From: a virus
Strand: one strand, 5' to 3'
DNA: 41,324 nucleotides
IMG/VR virus record: IMGVR_UViG_3300035698_004230
Location: 1-41,324 of that record
The notes beneath the pieces are model-generated. The model saw only the letters and a program-made list of their open reading frames with translations, was not told the DNA's origin and did not search any database. The position numbers and the translations under genes are program-made. Each line of letters starts with the position of its first letter. Position 1 is the first letter of the stretch. Shown in pieces: positions 23,362 through 30,425 of the stretch.

Positions 23362-23484
23362 TTTTGTTTGTTACCTCCATTATTTTGTTTACTTTATATG
23401 GAGGCGATGTTACCACTTCGCCGATATATTATTCAATTGTTAAAGTGCTGTATATATAATCCTCCTCCCCCATTTGATATATCA

Positions 23485-23513
23485 ATCATATCATAATTCC
23501 GGGCTGTTGTCAA
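23485..23513 (-). promoter_or_regulatory. Early promoter (sigma70, extended -10) beside the repeat array
   Basis: Minus strand: TTGACA (23513-23508), 17 bases, TATGAT (23490-23485) with TGA before it. The first array copy is ten bases upstream of the -35 (23523-23531), placing the array where activators or repressors would act. Confidence 0.75.
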
Positions 23514-23522
23514 TAGTATAGT

Positions 23523-23764
23523 TTGACATAACGGAGCAATATTATAAATTAACTAAAATTGTTTTTGCTCAAGTGGAGTTGACTGACCATATACCACTTG
23601 ACATAATGTAACTTGACATAAACAGGTTTACATAAAGTAGCTTTACATAACTAGGTTGACATAACACAGCTTAACATAATGTCATTGGTTTGGCAGCTTG
23701 ACATAATGTATAGCTTTACATAACATATATAGCTGGCAGCTTGACATAAAGCAGCTTAACATAA
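23523..23764 (+). repeat. Array of eleven TTnACATAA direct repeats; candidate replication origin or operator array
   Basis: Copies begin at 23523, 23598, 23613, 23627, 23642, 23656, 23671, 23698, 23715, 23741 and 23756, all in the same direction. Variants are TTGACATAA, TTTACATAA and TTAACATAA; several have AGC before them. Spacing in the core is 14, 15, 14, 15, 14 and 15. The gene-free segment runs from about 23479 to 23841 and also contains a dyad AGTAT...ATACT around 23812-23834. Repeats of this kind suggest iterons for an initiator or a cooperative operator. Confidence 0.85.
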
Positions 23765-23841
23765 TGCTACCACCCTAGCTCATACATACAGTGTTAATTT
23801 TGTTTAGTATACGTCTCTCGAGAATACTCAGATTAGCAAAA

Positions 23842-23955
23842 TCAACCACTACCTAGCTTCTTTACTATCTGCGACAGCACATATATTAGCTTCTGCCTTA
23901 GCCACCACCTGTCAAACTGAGGGAAGTATACGAACTCATCTAGTATCACTATCAT
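23842..23955 (-). CDS. Tiny hydrophobic/aromatic protein
   Basis: 37 residues, MIVILDEFVYFPQFDRWWLR then a basic helical end. AAAGGA lies before the ATG, which overlaps the end of the zinc-ribbon gene in another frame. It borders the repeat array. Coding status is moderately likely. Confidence 0.4.
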   Translation of the reverse strand: MIVILDEFVYFPQFDRWWLRQKLIYVLSQIVKKLGSG

Positions 23956-24208
23956 TAATTAGTCCTTTCACCTTGCCGTCCATTAAGTCATGCATAAACT
24001 TCTCAGTAAGAATCAGATTACCTTGCTCATTCATAGTGGCGTCAAAACCACACTCGCAAGAGAATACATTGTCTTTAATTGAGTTCAGCATACTACAAAG
24101 AGGGCATATGAACTTCTCAAGGTCTGGCATACGGACTGGTGGTATACTTATAATATCGGTCTCTTCAAGCGGCTCCCAATTTGCAAACTCATCTCTTATC
24201 AGCTTCAT
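23936..24208 (-). CDS. Small zinc-ribbon protein
   Basis: 90 residues. CPLC and CECG knuckles at about 35-52 with an acidic N-terminus and helical C-terminus (FMHDLMDGKVKG). Its ATG overlaps the stop of a short interrupted frame (TGATG). Function unknown. Confidence 0.6.
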   Translation of the reverse strand: MKLIRDEFANWEPLEETDIISIPPVRMPDLEKFICPLCSMLNSIKDNVFSCECGFDATMNEQGNLILTEKFMHDLMDGKVKGLINDSDTR

Positions 24209-24279
24209 CAGCTAGAAATTACTCCTTTCTCCATGTCCCACCCGTCACCCTATTTTACTATTGGATACCATTTATCCAC
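24208..24279 (-). pseudogene. Possible micro-ORF interrupted by an in-frame TAG
   Basis: A full AAGGAGGTGAT site is followed nine bases on by GTG 24279: VDKWYPIVK, TAG (24250-24252), then in the same frame GDGWDMEKGVISS and TGA, which overlaps the next ATG. The strong site and the fitted stop suggest that this was one 23-residue frame. Either the first nine codons are a leader peptide or a stop mutation broke it. Confidence 0.3.
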
Positions 24280-24304
24280 TGTGCATCACCTCCTTTCTTA
24301 CAAC

Positions 24305-24679
24305 TTAGTATATGGAGCTATGCTCACTCATGGCTATATCCTCAGGTGTTGGCTTCCTATCATCAGGAGTTACTATCCCTGCCATAGCCTCTAATACAGC
24401 TTTCTCAGGAAGGCCGGACTTTCGTAAGAGTCTAATGTCTTCCAGCTTCTCTAGCGTCTCACGAATCTTGAGTCTCTTACCTATGGCATAATTATATGCT
24501 GTGTCAATTCCGTATTTATGTATAGATATAGAAAACTTAATAGCTTCTGTGAGGTATCTTGGTAGCCATTTACATCTCCAGCAATACTTACATCTCCACA
24601 CACTACCGAAGATATTGATGAAGTGGTGAGTATGTCTCGGGTTATCATCACATCTGTTATCAGGCCAAGTTACTTCCAT
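24305..24679 (-). CDS. Zinc-binding hypothetical protein
   Basis: 124 residues. The first 45 have a Cys/His set (RCDDN, HTHHF, RCKYCWRC) that could hold one or two zincs; then a helical region and a charged helix-turn-helix-like segment (IRLLRKSGLPEKAVLEAM). GGAGGAAGTT precedes the ATG. Possibly a DNA-binding regulator. Confidence 0.55.
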   Translation of the reverse strand: MEVTWPDNRCDDNPRHTHHFINIFGSVWRCKYCWRCKWLPRYLTEAIKFSISIHKYGIDTAYNYAIGKRLKIRETLEKLEDIRLLRKSGLPEKAVLEAMAGIVTPDDRKPTPEDIAMSEHSSIY

Positions 24680-24690
24680 AACTTCCTCCT

Positions 24691-25200
24691 TTATACTTCA
24701 TTTCCCCAGGCATCCCAGTTGTCTCTCCTTTGCCTAGCAAACAGTTCAATCCTTGGTGTTGGACTTGCTTTTTCAATCAGGTCATAAGCAGATGCTGGCT
24801 TCTGCGAGTGCTTTCTTATATCTCCATGTATAATAGTTGTTAGGCATCTATCATTAACTGGCATTGAACCTTTGACCGCAAATAGCAGTTGCTCAGTCTG
24901 TCCCTTAAAGTAATATCCAAATATAGACCTGTTCTTCATCCAGGTGATAGCTGTCTTGTAGCTAAAGCCCCACTCTATTATTACCATGATAGCTGAGGGT
25001 AGTAGAGTATTGGGAGTCCATAGGTATAGATGAGAATTAGGAGCTGATATACTTGGGACTGCTAAGTTCATAATTTCGTCTAACTTCATAGTTTCATAGT
25101 ATTTGGATGCTCCCCAACCCCAGCCTTTTCCGTACTTCCAGGGAGGGTCAGCATAAATGGTTTTGTAGTATCCTTTGTTTTGCCAAATGTCTATTTCCAT
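24691..25200 (-). CDS. MT-A70 family adenine-N6 DNA methyltransferase
   Basis: 169 residues. ADPPW at 17-21 is the catalytic loop of MT-A70 enzymes; LYLWTPNTLL, W-K-x-FGYYFKGQTEQLLFA and HSQKPASAYDLIE, then ELFARQRRDNWDAWGNEV, follow the family order to its usual end. It methylates adenine in DNA using S-adenosylmethionine, most likely to evade host restriction or to mark its own DNA. No restriction partner is nearby. The start overlaps the upstream gene by 53 bases. Confidence 0.9.
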   Translation of the reverse strand: MEIDIWQNKGYYKTIYADPPWKYGKGWGWGASKYYETMKLDEIMNLAVPSISAPNSHLYLWTPNTLLPSAIMVIIEWGFSYKTAITWMKNRSIFGYYFKGQTEQLLFAVKGSMPVNDRCLTTIIHGDIRKHSQKPASAYDLIEKASPTPRIELFARQRRDNWDAWGNEV

Positions 25201-25414
25201 GACTCTTTCCTTCCTTATGCTTTTTCCTTATAGCTTCCCAATCTCCAGCTTTAACCATGTATACTGGGAATAGCACTCCGCACCAGCACTCAAATATATT
25301 CTTACCAAACGCGGGATAGTGAACAGGACAATGTATCTCTATGCTTAGCTGTGAGCCAAGTTTATCAATCTCCTCAAAGCTTCCCTCTCCCTGCGTATAC
25401 GCTCCCCAAGTCAT
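25148..25414 (-). CDS. Small Cys/His-containing protein overlapping the methylase
   Basis: 88 residues. HCPVHYP and CWCG could bind zinc; the C-terminal basic part lies over the start of the methylase gene. AGTAGAGC precedes the ATG. The large overlap makes the last 17 codons less certain, but the stop is clear. Function unknown. Confidence 0.5.
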   Translation of the reverse strand: MTWGAYTQGEGSFEEIDKLGSQLSIEIHCPVHYPAFGKNIFECWCGVLFPVYMVKAGDWEAIRKKHKEGKSHGNRHLAKQRILQNHLC

Positions 25415-25418
25415 TGCT

Positions 25419-25832
25419 CTACTCCCATGATTCTGGCGCTCCTCCTACTAATTCTATCTCATCCTTTAAGTTATTTAACATCTCCCCAAGGTGGATAAGT
25501 CTATCTACATCTTGACCGTCATTCATCTCCTTCTTCAACCTCTGGACGACAGACGCTCTCCGTCTCAGTATGGATGTTCTCTTTACTCTGTCTGGGTCAG
25601 TAATAATCGCCCTCTTTCTACCTCTTGTCTCCACCACTGGCTTAGACTCTATGGCAGCTATGCCTTGGTCTATCCAGCACTGTATATGGAAACTTCTCCT
25701 ATACCACCAGGTCTTGCCAGTTTTCAGCTTCATATAATGCTGACATACTACTTGGTATTCTCCATTAACTATAGGCTTCTCGCAGTAGACACAGGTGCCT
25801 TTCTTCCTAGTCTTCCTAATCCAGACATTCAT
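25419..25832 (-). CDS. Zinc-finger protein with basic and coiled-coil tail
   Basis: 137 residues. CVYC, then a conserved HY...FHIQCW pattern (C15, C18, H, C) resembles a PARP/LIM-like finger in which residues 12-55 bind one zinc. The following part is basic (TRGRKRAIITDPDRVKRT) and then helical/coiled coil. Start overlaps the HTH regulator stop (ATGA). Probably a DNA-binding partner of that regulator. Confidence 0.6.
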   Translation of the reverse strand: MNVWIRKTRKKGTCVYCEKPIVNGEYQVVCQHYMKLKTGKTWWYRRSFHIQCWIDQGIAAIESKPVVETRGRKRAIITDPDRVKRTSILRRRASVVQRLKKEMNDGQDVDRLIHLGEMLNNLKDEIELVGGAPESWE

Positions 25833-26107
25833 CGTCTTTTATCCAAGTATCTCTTTACTGTCCCCATGCGAACTTTAAGCTCTCTGGCTATATTGATTAG
25901 TGATTGCCCATCACTTCTCATTTCTCTAGCTCTAGCTACCCTCTTATTCTTTAGTGCAGAATAAGGACTTATAGTAGACTCAAATACAATACATCTATCA
26001 TACGGACATTTTTGAGTGCAGAAGTCTTTACCGACCTGGCTCTCAGGGTCAGTTATTCCTGCCTTTGCCATAGCTGGACATATTCGGTATATTTGACTCT
26101 TAACCAT
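25829..26107 (-). CDS. Cys-cluster HTH regulator at the divergent promoter
   Basis: 92 residues from ATG 26107. A longer frame from 26128 would begin upstream of the -10 box, so it cannot be the start from this promoter. Four Cys (IC, FC, KC, RC) at positions 11-40 may hold zinc or an Fe-S cluster. The C-terminal segment ARAREMRSDGQSLINIAREL followed by KVRMGTVKRYLDKRR is a resolvase-like helix-turn-helix. The predicted transcript start (about 26110) is only three bases before the ATG, so the message may be leaderless, as in lambda cI. First gene of the early arm, opposite the late promoter; an early/late switch protein is a fair guess. Confidence 0.65.
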   Translation of the reverse strand: MVKSQIYRICPAMAKAGITDPESQVGKDFCTQKCPYDRCIVFESTISPYSALKNKRVARAREMRSDGQSLINIARELKVRMGTVKRYLDKRR

Positions 26108-26116
26108 CTTACATAT

Positions 26117-26145
26117 ATTATACCACACAGATTATGAGTTGTCAA
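26117..26145 (-). promoter_or_regulatory. Early-arm promoter, divergent from the late promoter
   Basis: Minus strand: TTGACA (26145-26140), 17 bases, perfect TATAAT (26122-26117) preceded by TGG. It drives the HTH regulator and the methylase operon. The AT-rich stretch 26146-26213 separates it from the late promoter. Confidence 0.8.
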
Positions 26146-26213
26146 TGGGCAGTATAAATATATTTAATAATACATATCTTAATATTATTATACGATATTA
26201 TTCAATATATGAT

Positions 26214-26242
26214 TTGACATAAGCACTAGGATATGTTATAAT
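26214..26242 (+). promoter_or_regulatory. Late promoter 1 with TTGACATAA element
   Basis: TTGACA (26214-26219), 17 bases, TATAAT (26237-26242) with TGT before it. The -35 is part of TTGACATAAG, the exact motif of the array at 23523-23764. AT-rich DNA upstream may be an UP element. Confidence 0.82.
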
Positions 26243-26272
26243 GTAATAGAATTAGTGGGTAGGAGATTCAAT

Positions 26273-26854
26273 ATGACTATGCCAACTGAGATAGCTCCAG
26301 GTGATGCTGAACAAATTGCCAAATCTATTGTTCCATACAATCGTGACGATGCTAGATGTAGATACCTTGGGCTTAGAGCTAGTGGGTTTGGCATTAGAGA
26401 GGCGCTAAGGCTAATAAGTAAAGCCCAGAGTACTCTATCATCCTGGAGACATGATGAGGTATTTGTTGACCTTGAGTCGAGGATACCAGAGCTTAGACAG
26501 AAACTAGCATTAGAGTATGTAAATCTAGAGTTCCTCCGTAACTACCGCCTTATCCTTGAGAAAGACTATAGAGTGATTTCCGCCAGTCTGAGTAGTAAGA
26601 AGGATGAGGATGGTAATCTTATCCCTATGAATAAGCAAGACCACGAATATCTAATCAAGATGCGTGGGCATTATACTCCACAGCAGTTACAGATTATGGA
26701 GACTCTATTCATGGCGGATAAGAGTGGGCAGGGGTTTGACTTTACCAACTTCGTATTATCTATGTCAAGAACCAAAGAAGAGGTAAAGATAGAAACAAGA
26801 CAAGCCAACAAACCTGAAATATCTCCGATTGAGATAGCTAAGGATAAAACCTAA
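26273..26854 (+). CDS. Small terminase subunit candidate
   Basis: 193 residues from ATG 26273, which has AGGAG eight bases upstream; the longer GTG frame runs over the ribosome site. Residues 25-60 (LGLRASGFGIREALRLIS, STLSSWRHD) form a helix-turn-helix as in small terminases that recognise the packaging site. The middle is a long helical, charged region for oligomerisation. It lies directly before the Arg-rich protein and the large terminase. Confidence 0.65.
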   Translation: MTMPTEIAPGDAEQIAKSIVPYNRDDARCRYLGLRASGFGIREALRLISKAQSTLSSWRHDEVFVDLESRIPELRQKLALEYVNLEFLRNYRLILEKDYRVISASLSSKKDEDGNLIPMNKQDHEYLIKMRGHYTPQQLQIMETLFMADKSGQGFDFTNFVLSMSRTKEEVKIETRQANKPEISPIEIAKDKT

Positions 26855-27006
26855 TGCCAAGGAGACCAACAACTCCAAGGGTGAGAGCCGCAGCTAGGCA
26901 CAATCTTAAAAAGGCTCAAGTGTCAAGAATAAGGATGCGGACTCCCCGTGCTGCCAACAGAGTAATGAAACAGCGTAGTCGCACATCAACAATGCGTAGG
27001 AGATAA
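26854..27006 (+). CDS. Arg-rich 50-residue basic protein
   Basis: ATG overlaps the terminase stop (TAATG); the stop lies one base before the large terminase ATG. The chain has 15 Arg, 3 Lys, one His and no acidic residues (MPRRPTTPRVRAAARHNLKK at the start, TMRRR at the end), like a protamine. Its own final AGGAGA codons supply the ribosome site of the large terminase. DNA binding or condensation during packaging is a reasonable inference; no family recognised. Confidence 0.65.
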   Translation: MPRRPTTPRVRAAARHNLKKAQVSRIRMRTPRAANRVMKQRSRTSTMRRR

Positions 27007-27007
27007 G

Positions 27008-28612
27008 ATGAACCCTTCAGATGCTATGAAGATGCTCCTGTCAGATAGACGTGCCTTCATTGAGACACTGATGATGATAGAGGATAAGAATAGGCAGCTT
27101 GTTCCTTATGTCCTTAATCCTATTCAGGGAGATATGGAGGAAACCTCAACTGGCAGAGACGCTTATGTTAAGCCAGCACAGGTTGGAGCCAGTTCATATT
27201 TTATCTGCGATTTCCTCATTGACTGTATAACCATTCCTGGAACTACAGCCATCATAATCTCCTATGATGAGTTTATCACTGGGCGACTACTTCGCAAGGC
27301 TCAAAGCTTCTATGATATACTTAAGGAGCGGATACCGTCTATCCCAGAGATGCATAAGAAATCTACCTCTGAGAAGACATTTAAGGATGTAAACAGTAGT
27401 TTCTACATCGCATCAGCTAGAGGCTTTGCTCTTCCTCGTGGTGAGCCTATACATGACCTGCTATTTGATGAGTTCGCATTCTGGCCTCCTGGTGCAGCTG
27501 AAGATGTATTTGCGGCTGCTCTACAGCGCGTCCCGCTTCTTGAGAGTACTAAGGTAAGAATACTGTCTACTCCTAACGGTGAGGATAATGACTTCTATGA
27601 AGTATACACTGCTGCAAAAGAGGGCAAGGAATTAGGTAAGTCAATATTCAAGTCTCACTTCTATACTTGGTATCAGCACCCAGAGTATATATTGAAGTCT
27701 GATAGTCCATTTGCTCTTCCCGGCGATGATGAGCAGTTACTAGACAATATTGATTCTGATGAAGCTAATCTAATGGTGAGGTTTGAAGGGCTTGGCATAT
27801 CTATCCAGGAAGCACACGATAAGATAAGATGGAGAAGATACAAGATAGCCGAGATGTCCAGCCTCAGACGGAGTGGAGAGACACGGCTCCTCTTCTCCCA
27901 GGAATACCCAGAGGATGATATATCTTGCTTCCAGGCTGCTGGAGATATGTGGTATGATAGTGGAGTTATAAACGACAAGGTAAAGGACTGTTATCCAGCT
28001 TCTTATCATAATATGTTTGCTGACATCTGGTATCCTCCAGAGGAGGGGAAGTCCTACTTGGTATCTGTAGACCCAGGGCTGGGTAAGATATCAAAGTCAG
28101 TAGCTACCGTATGGCATTTCAGAGAAGCGTATAAGAGCGGAGACGACGACATCCCAGCAGAATATATCCACTGTGCTACATTATCTGGATTATATGAAGA
28201 CTACGATATGGCAGCTAAGTCAATGGAGTTAGCCAAGTACTACAATAGAGCTATAATAGCTAATGAGGATACACTTGGTATAACCTCCCATTTGAAGAAC
28301 TACCCCAACCTCTACTACCGTACTGACCCTGTAACTGGTAAGGTTGGAAAGAACATAGGCTGGCAGACAAGTAAATCTACTAAACCTTATATGTGTAATG
28401 AGCTTGGTAGATGCTTGGGCAAAGTCACAACTCATGACATAAGACTAATAGGACAACTAAGAAACATCAGAGACATAGGAGGACGCCCCACCTCTATAGG
28501 AGAAGATGATGTCCACGACTCAGCAGCTATAGCTATGGTATGTCGTAATGCTTCATCAGTAGATGCTGGTTTGGTAGGATGTAGTGGCTGGGACGAAAAT
28601 TGGGGAGAATAA
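27008..28612 (+). CDS. Terminase large subunit
   Basis: 534 residues; the motor that packages DNA into the procapsid. Walker A is VKPAQVGASS (54-63), the KxxQvG variant usual in terminases; Walker B LLFDE is at 151-155; STPNG at about 190 is coupling motif III. The nuclease domain shows SVDPGLGK (about 354), IIANED (about 420) and DDVHDSAAIA (about 500), the acidic RNase H-like triad. Length is normal. AGGAGATAAG precedes the ATG. Confidence 0.92.
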   Translation: MNPSDAMKMLLSDRRAFIETLMMIEDKNRQLVPYVLNPIQGDMEETSTGRDAYVKPAQVGASSYFICDFLIDCITIPGTTAIIISYDEFITGRLLRKAQSFYDILKERIPSIPEMHKKSTSEKTFKDVNSSFYIASARGFALPRGEPIHDLLFDEFAFWPPGAAEDVFAAALQRVPLLESTKVRILSTPNGEDNDFYEVYTAAKEGKELGKSIFKSHFYTWYQHPEYILKSDSPFALPGDDEQLLDNIDSDEANLMVRFEGLGISIQEAHDKIRWRRYKIAEMSSLRRSGETRLLFSQEYPEDDISCFQAAGDMWYDSGVINDKVKDCYPASYHNMFADIWYPPEEGKSYLVSVDPGLGKISKSVATVWHFREAYKSGDDDIPAEYIHCATLSGLYEDYDMAAKSMELAKYYNRAIIANEDTLGITSHLKNYPNLYYRTDPVTGKVGKNIGWQTSKSTKPYMCNELGRCLGKVTTHDIRLIGQLRNIRDIGGRPTSIGEDDVHDSAAIAMVCRNASSVDAGLVGCSGWDENWGE

Positions 28613-28624
28613 GGAGGAATATAA

Positions 28625-30298
28625 ATGGATACTTTATCTGGCAGGGAAGTAGTCGCGAGGTGTAATGGACTTAGCAAATACTGGAACAAGCGTAATACTA
28701 AGTTTAAGGACTGGTATGGTCTAATACAGATGAAGGACACTTTGAAGCAAAAGAACATGGAGTCATTCGTAGGTAATGACCCGAGGTCTTCATACAATCT
28801 TATCCTTAGTATGCTAGACCAGAGAATCCCGCATAAACTCCCGCCAAAGGACATAAGCGTTGACGAGGTAATAGCAGCTGCTGAGTTGTCTAAGATGTTT
28901 GATACAGCTTGGGATGATGTATACTGCACATATAGGCGTAGCGGGAGATACTGGCTTAGAGACTTAATTGGCTTCCTAATAGCCACTGGCTGGTATTCAG
29001 TATTTGCTACTATATCTCTTGATGGCACTAGGTGTATATCGGAAGTGTGGAATCCTGCTACAGTATTTCCATCTTGGGGTGATGACCTCTATGAGTGCGC
29101 TCACATATTCCCAATATCTGCGGCGCAAGCTAAAAGAATGGCAGCTAGAAACGAATGGACATTAAAGCCTTCAGGCTCTGGTAAGCTAGTAATAAATGAC
29201 CTCTGGATTAAAGAAGGTGAGGCTATCTATAATACAATATCTTTAGATAATGACCTTGTTAAGCCTATGACTCACGAAACTAGATTCCATCGTATTCCTA
29301 TATTTACAGGGCCTGTTGGCGGACTGCCTGATACAGGGGAACTAGCTCCTCCAGGGTCTGGAGATAACTGGAAGGCTGAAATAGGACAGAGCCCTCTTGC
29401 TGCTAATGAGCGTATATATAAGTACTGGAATAAGTGGTGGTCATTCTCTATGCAGTTACTTCGTGATACTGCTCAACCTAGAACATACGAGAAGAGTAGA
29501 AGTGGCACACAGATAGTTAAGCCAGAACAATGGTATAAAAGAGGCGCTCACTTTAAGATGGCTCCTGAAGACGAGATAGGGTTCATAGCTCCTCCAGCCA
29601 TCCCAGTCGAGCTGAGGTCTGCTCAGCTTGACATGGAGGCTATGATGCAGAGAGGAGGCCCTTCATGGGCTATGTATGGGAATGTAGCTGGACAGATGAC
29701 CTCCTATGTTATGAGTCAGATAACCGCCAGCACTAATCAGATATCTAAGGCTTGTCATCATGGCGTAGTAGACTGCATAACAGATATAGATAACTTCTGG
29801 TTTGATATGATGAAGGAGCAACACTACAAGCCATATGGAATGTCTGTGCCTAAGAATCTTCCAGATGGAGCTAAGATAACAGCCTCATATGAGCTGAGGA
29901 TACCTGGGGACTTAGTCAATAGAGCAACAACTGCCAGGATGCTTAATCCAGGCTTTACTCTGCCTGAGGAAATGATATATGAGGAACTGTTCCCAGAGGT
30001 CAGAAATCCTGTAGAGGCTATTGCTCAGGTAAGGGCTGGGTTAGCTAGAAAACATCCTATTAACGTTATGATAAGTCTAGTGCAGTCATTTAGAGAAGAG
30101 GCAGCCCTACTGAGAAAGGCTAAAGATAAGGCAGCAGCCATACTCTATGAGAGAGCTGCTGAAAGAATAGAGGCTGAAATAACTGGTGAAGGTGAGGAAG
30201 CTGAAGGCGCTGGAGCTGCTAGAGGGGAGCCTGGTTTGGTAAAGCCTGACTCTACCACAGTCCCACCGACTGCAAGTATACCGGCTATTCCAAAATAA
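28625..30298 (+). CDS. Portal protein
   Basis: 557 residues following the large terminase at the expected place. N-terminal helical part, a central region with WNPATVFPSWGDD and GRYWLRDLIGFLIATGW, and an alpha-rich stem region fit dodecameric portals; the C-terminal 60 residues are acidic, then Gly/Pro-rich. The portal forms the ring through which DNA enters and to which the tail attaches. AAGGAGGAATATAA precedes the ATG. Confidence 0.8.
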   Translation: MDTLSGREVVARCNGLSKYWNKRNTKFKDWYGLIQMKDTLKQKNMESFVGNDPRSSYNLILSMLDQRIPHKLPPKDISVDEVIAAAELSKMFDTAWDDVYCTYRRSGRYWLRDLIGFLIATGWYSVFATISLDGTRCISEVWNPATVFPSWGDDLYECAHIFPISAAQAKRMAARNEWTLKPSGSGKLVINDLWIKEGEAIYNTISLDNDLVKPMTHETRFHRIPIFTGPVGGLPDTGELAPPGSGDNWKAEIGQSPLAANERIYKYWNKWWSFSMQLLRDTAQPRTYEKSRSGTQIVKPEQWYKRGAHFKMAPEDEIGFIAPPAIPVELRSAQLDMEAMMQRGGPSWAMYGNVAGQMTSYVMSQITASTNQISKACHHGVVDCITDIDNFWFDMMKEQHYKPYGMSVPKNLPDGAKITASYELRIPGDLVNRATTARMLNPGFTLPEEMIYEELFPEVRNPVEAIAQVRAGLARKHPINVMISLVQSFREEAALLRKAKDKAAAILYERAAERIEAEITGEGEEAEGAGAARGEPGLVKPDSTTVPPTASIPAIPK

Positions 30299-30312
30299 GA
30301 AAGGATATTATA

Positions 30313-30423
30313 ATGGCTAAAGGAGTTCCGAAGAGAAATGGAAGTGGCAAAGGAGTTAGAGCAAACAAAGGACGTGGAGGATGTAGTACTACAAGGAAAA
30401 TAGGGCGTAGTAATCGGAGGTAA
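30313..30423 (+). CDS. Tiny Lys/Arg/Gly-rich basic protein
   Basis: 36 residues, MAKGVPKRNGSGKGVRANKG at the start, one Cys, ending RKIGRSNRR, with no acidic residue. AAAGGATATTATA precedes the ATG. The final CGG AGG TAA makes the ribosome site of the next gene. It is the second very basic micro-protein in the packaging region. Function unknown. Confidence 0.5.
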   Translation: MAKGVPKRNGSGKGVRANKGRGGCSTTRKIGRSNRR

Positions 30424-30425
30424 TT

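Noticed and set aside
23523-23764. CRISPR array
   Set aside because: The repeats are only nine bases and the gaps are 5-18 bases in most cases, far shorter than CRISPR units; no cas genes are present.
23523-23764. A cluster of active promoters, since TTGACA recurs
   Set aside because: No TATAAT-like box lies 16-18 bases after the copies, and several copies have TTTACA or TTAACA.
8179-26107. Lysogeny genes (integrase, CI-type repressor with protease domain)
   Set aside because: HTH proteins exist, but none has a repressor protease or recombinase domain, so a temperate lifestyle is not supported.
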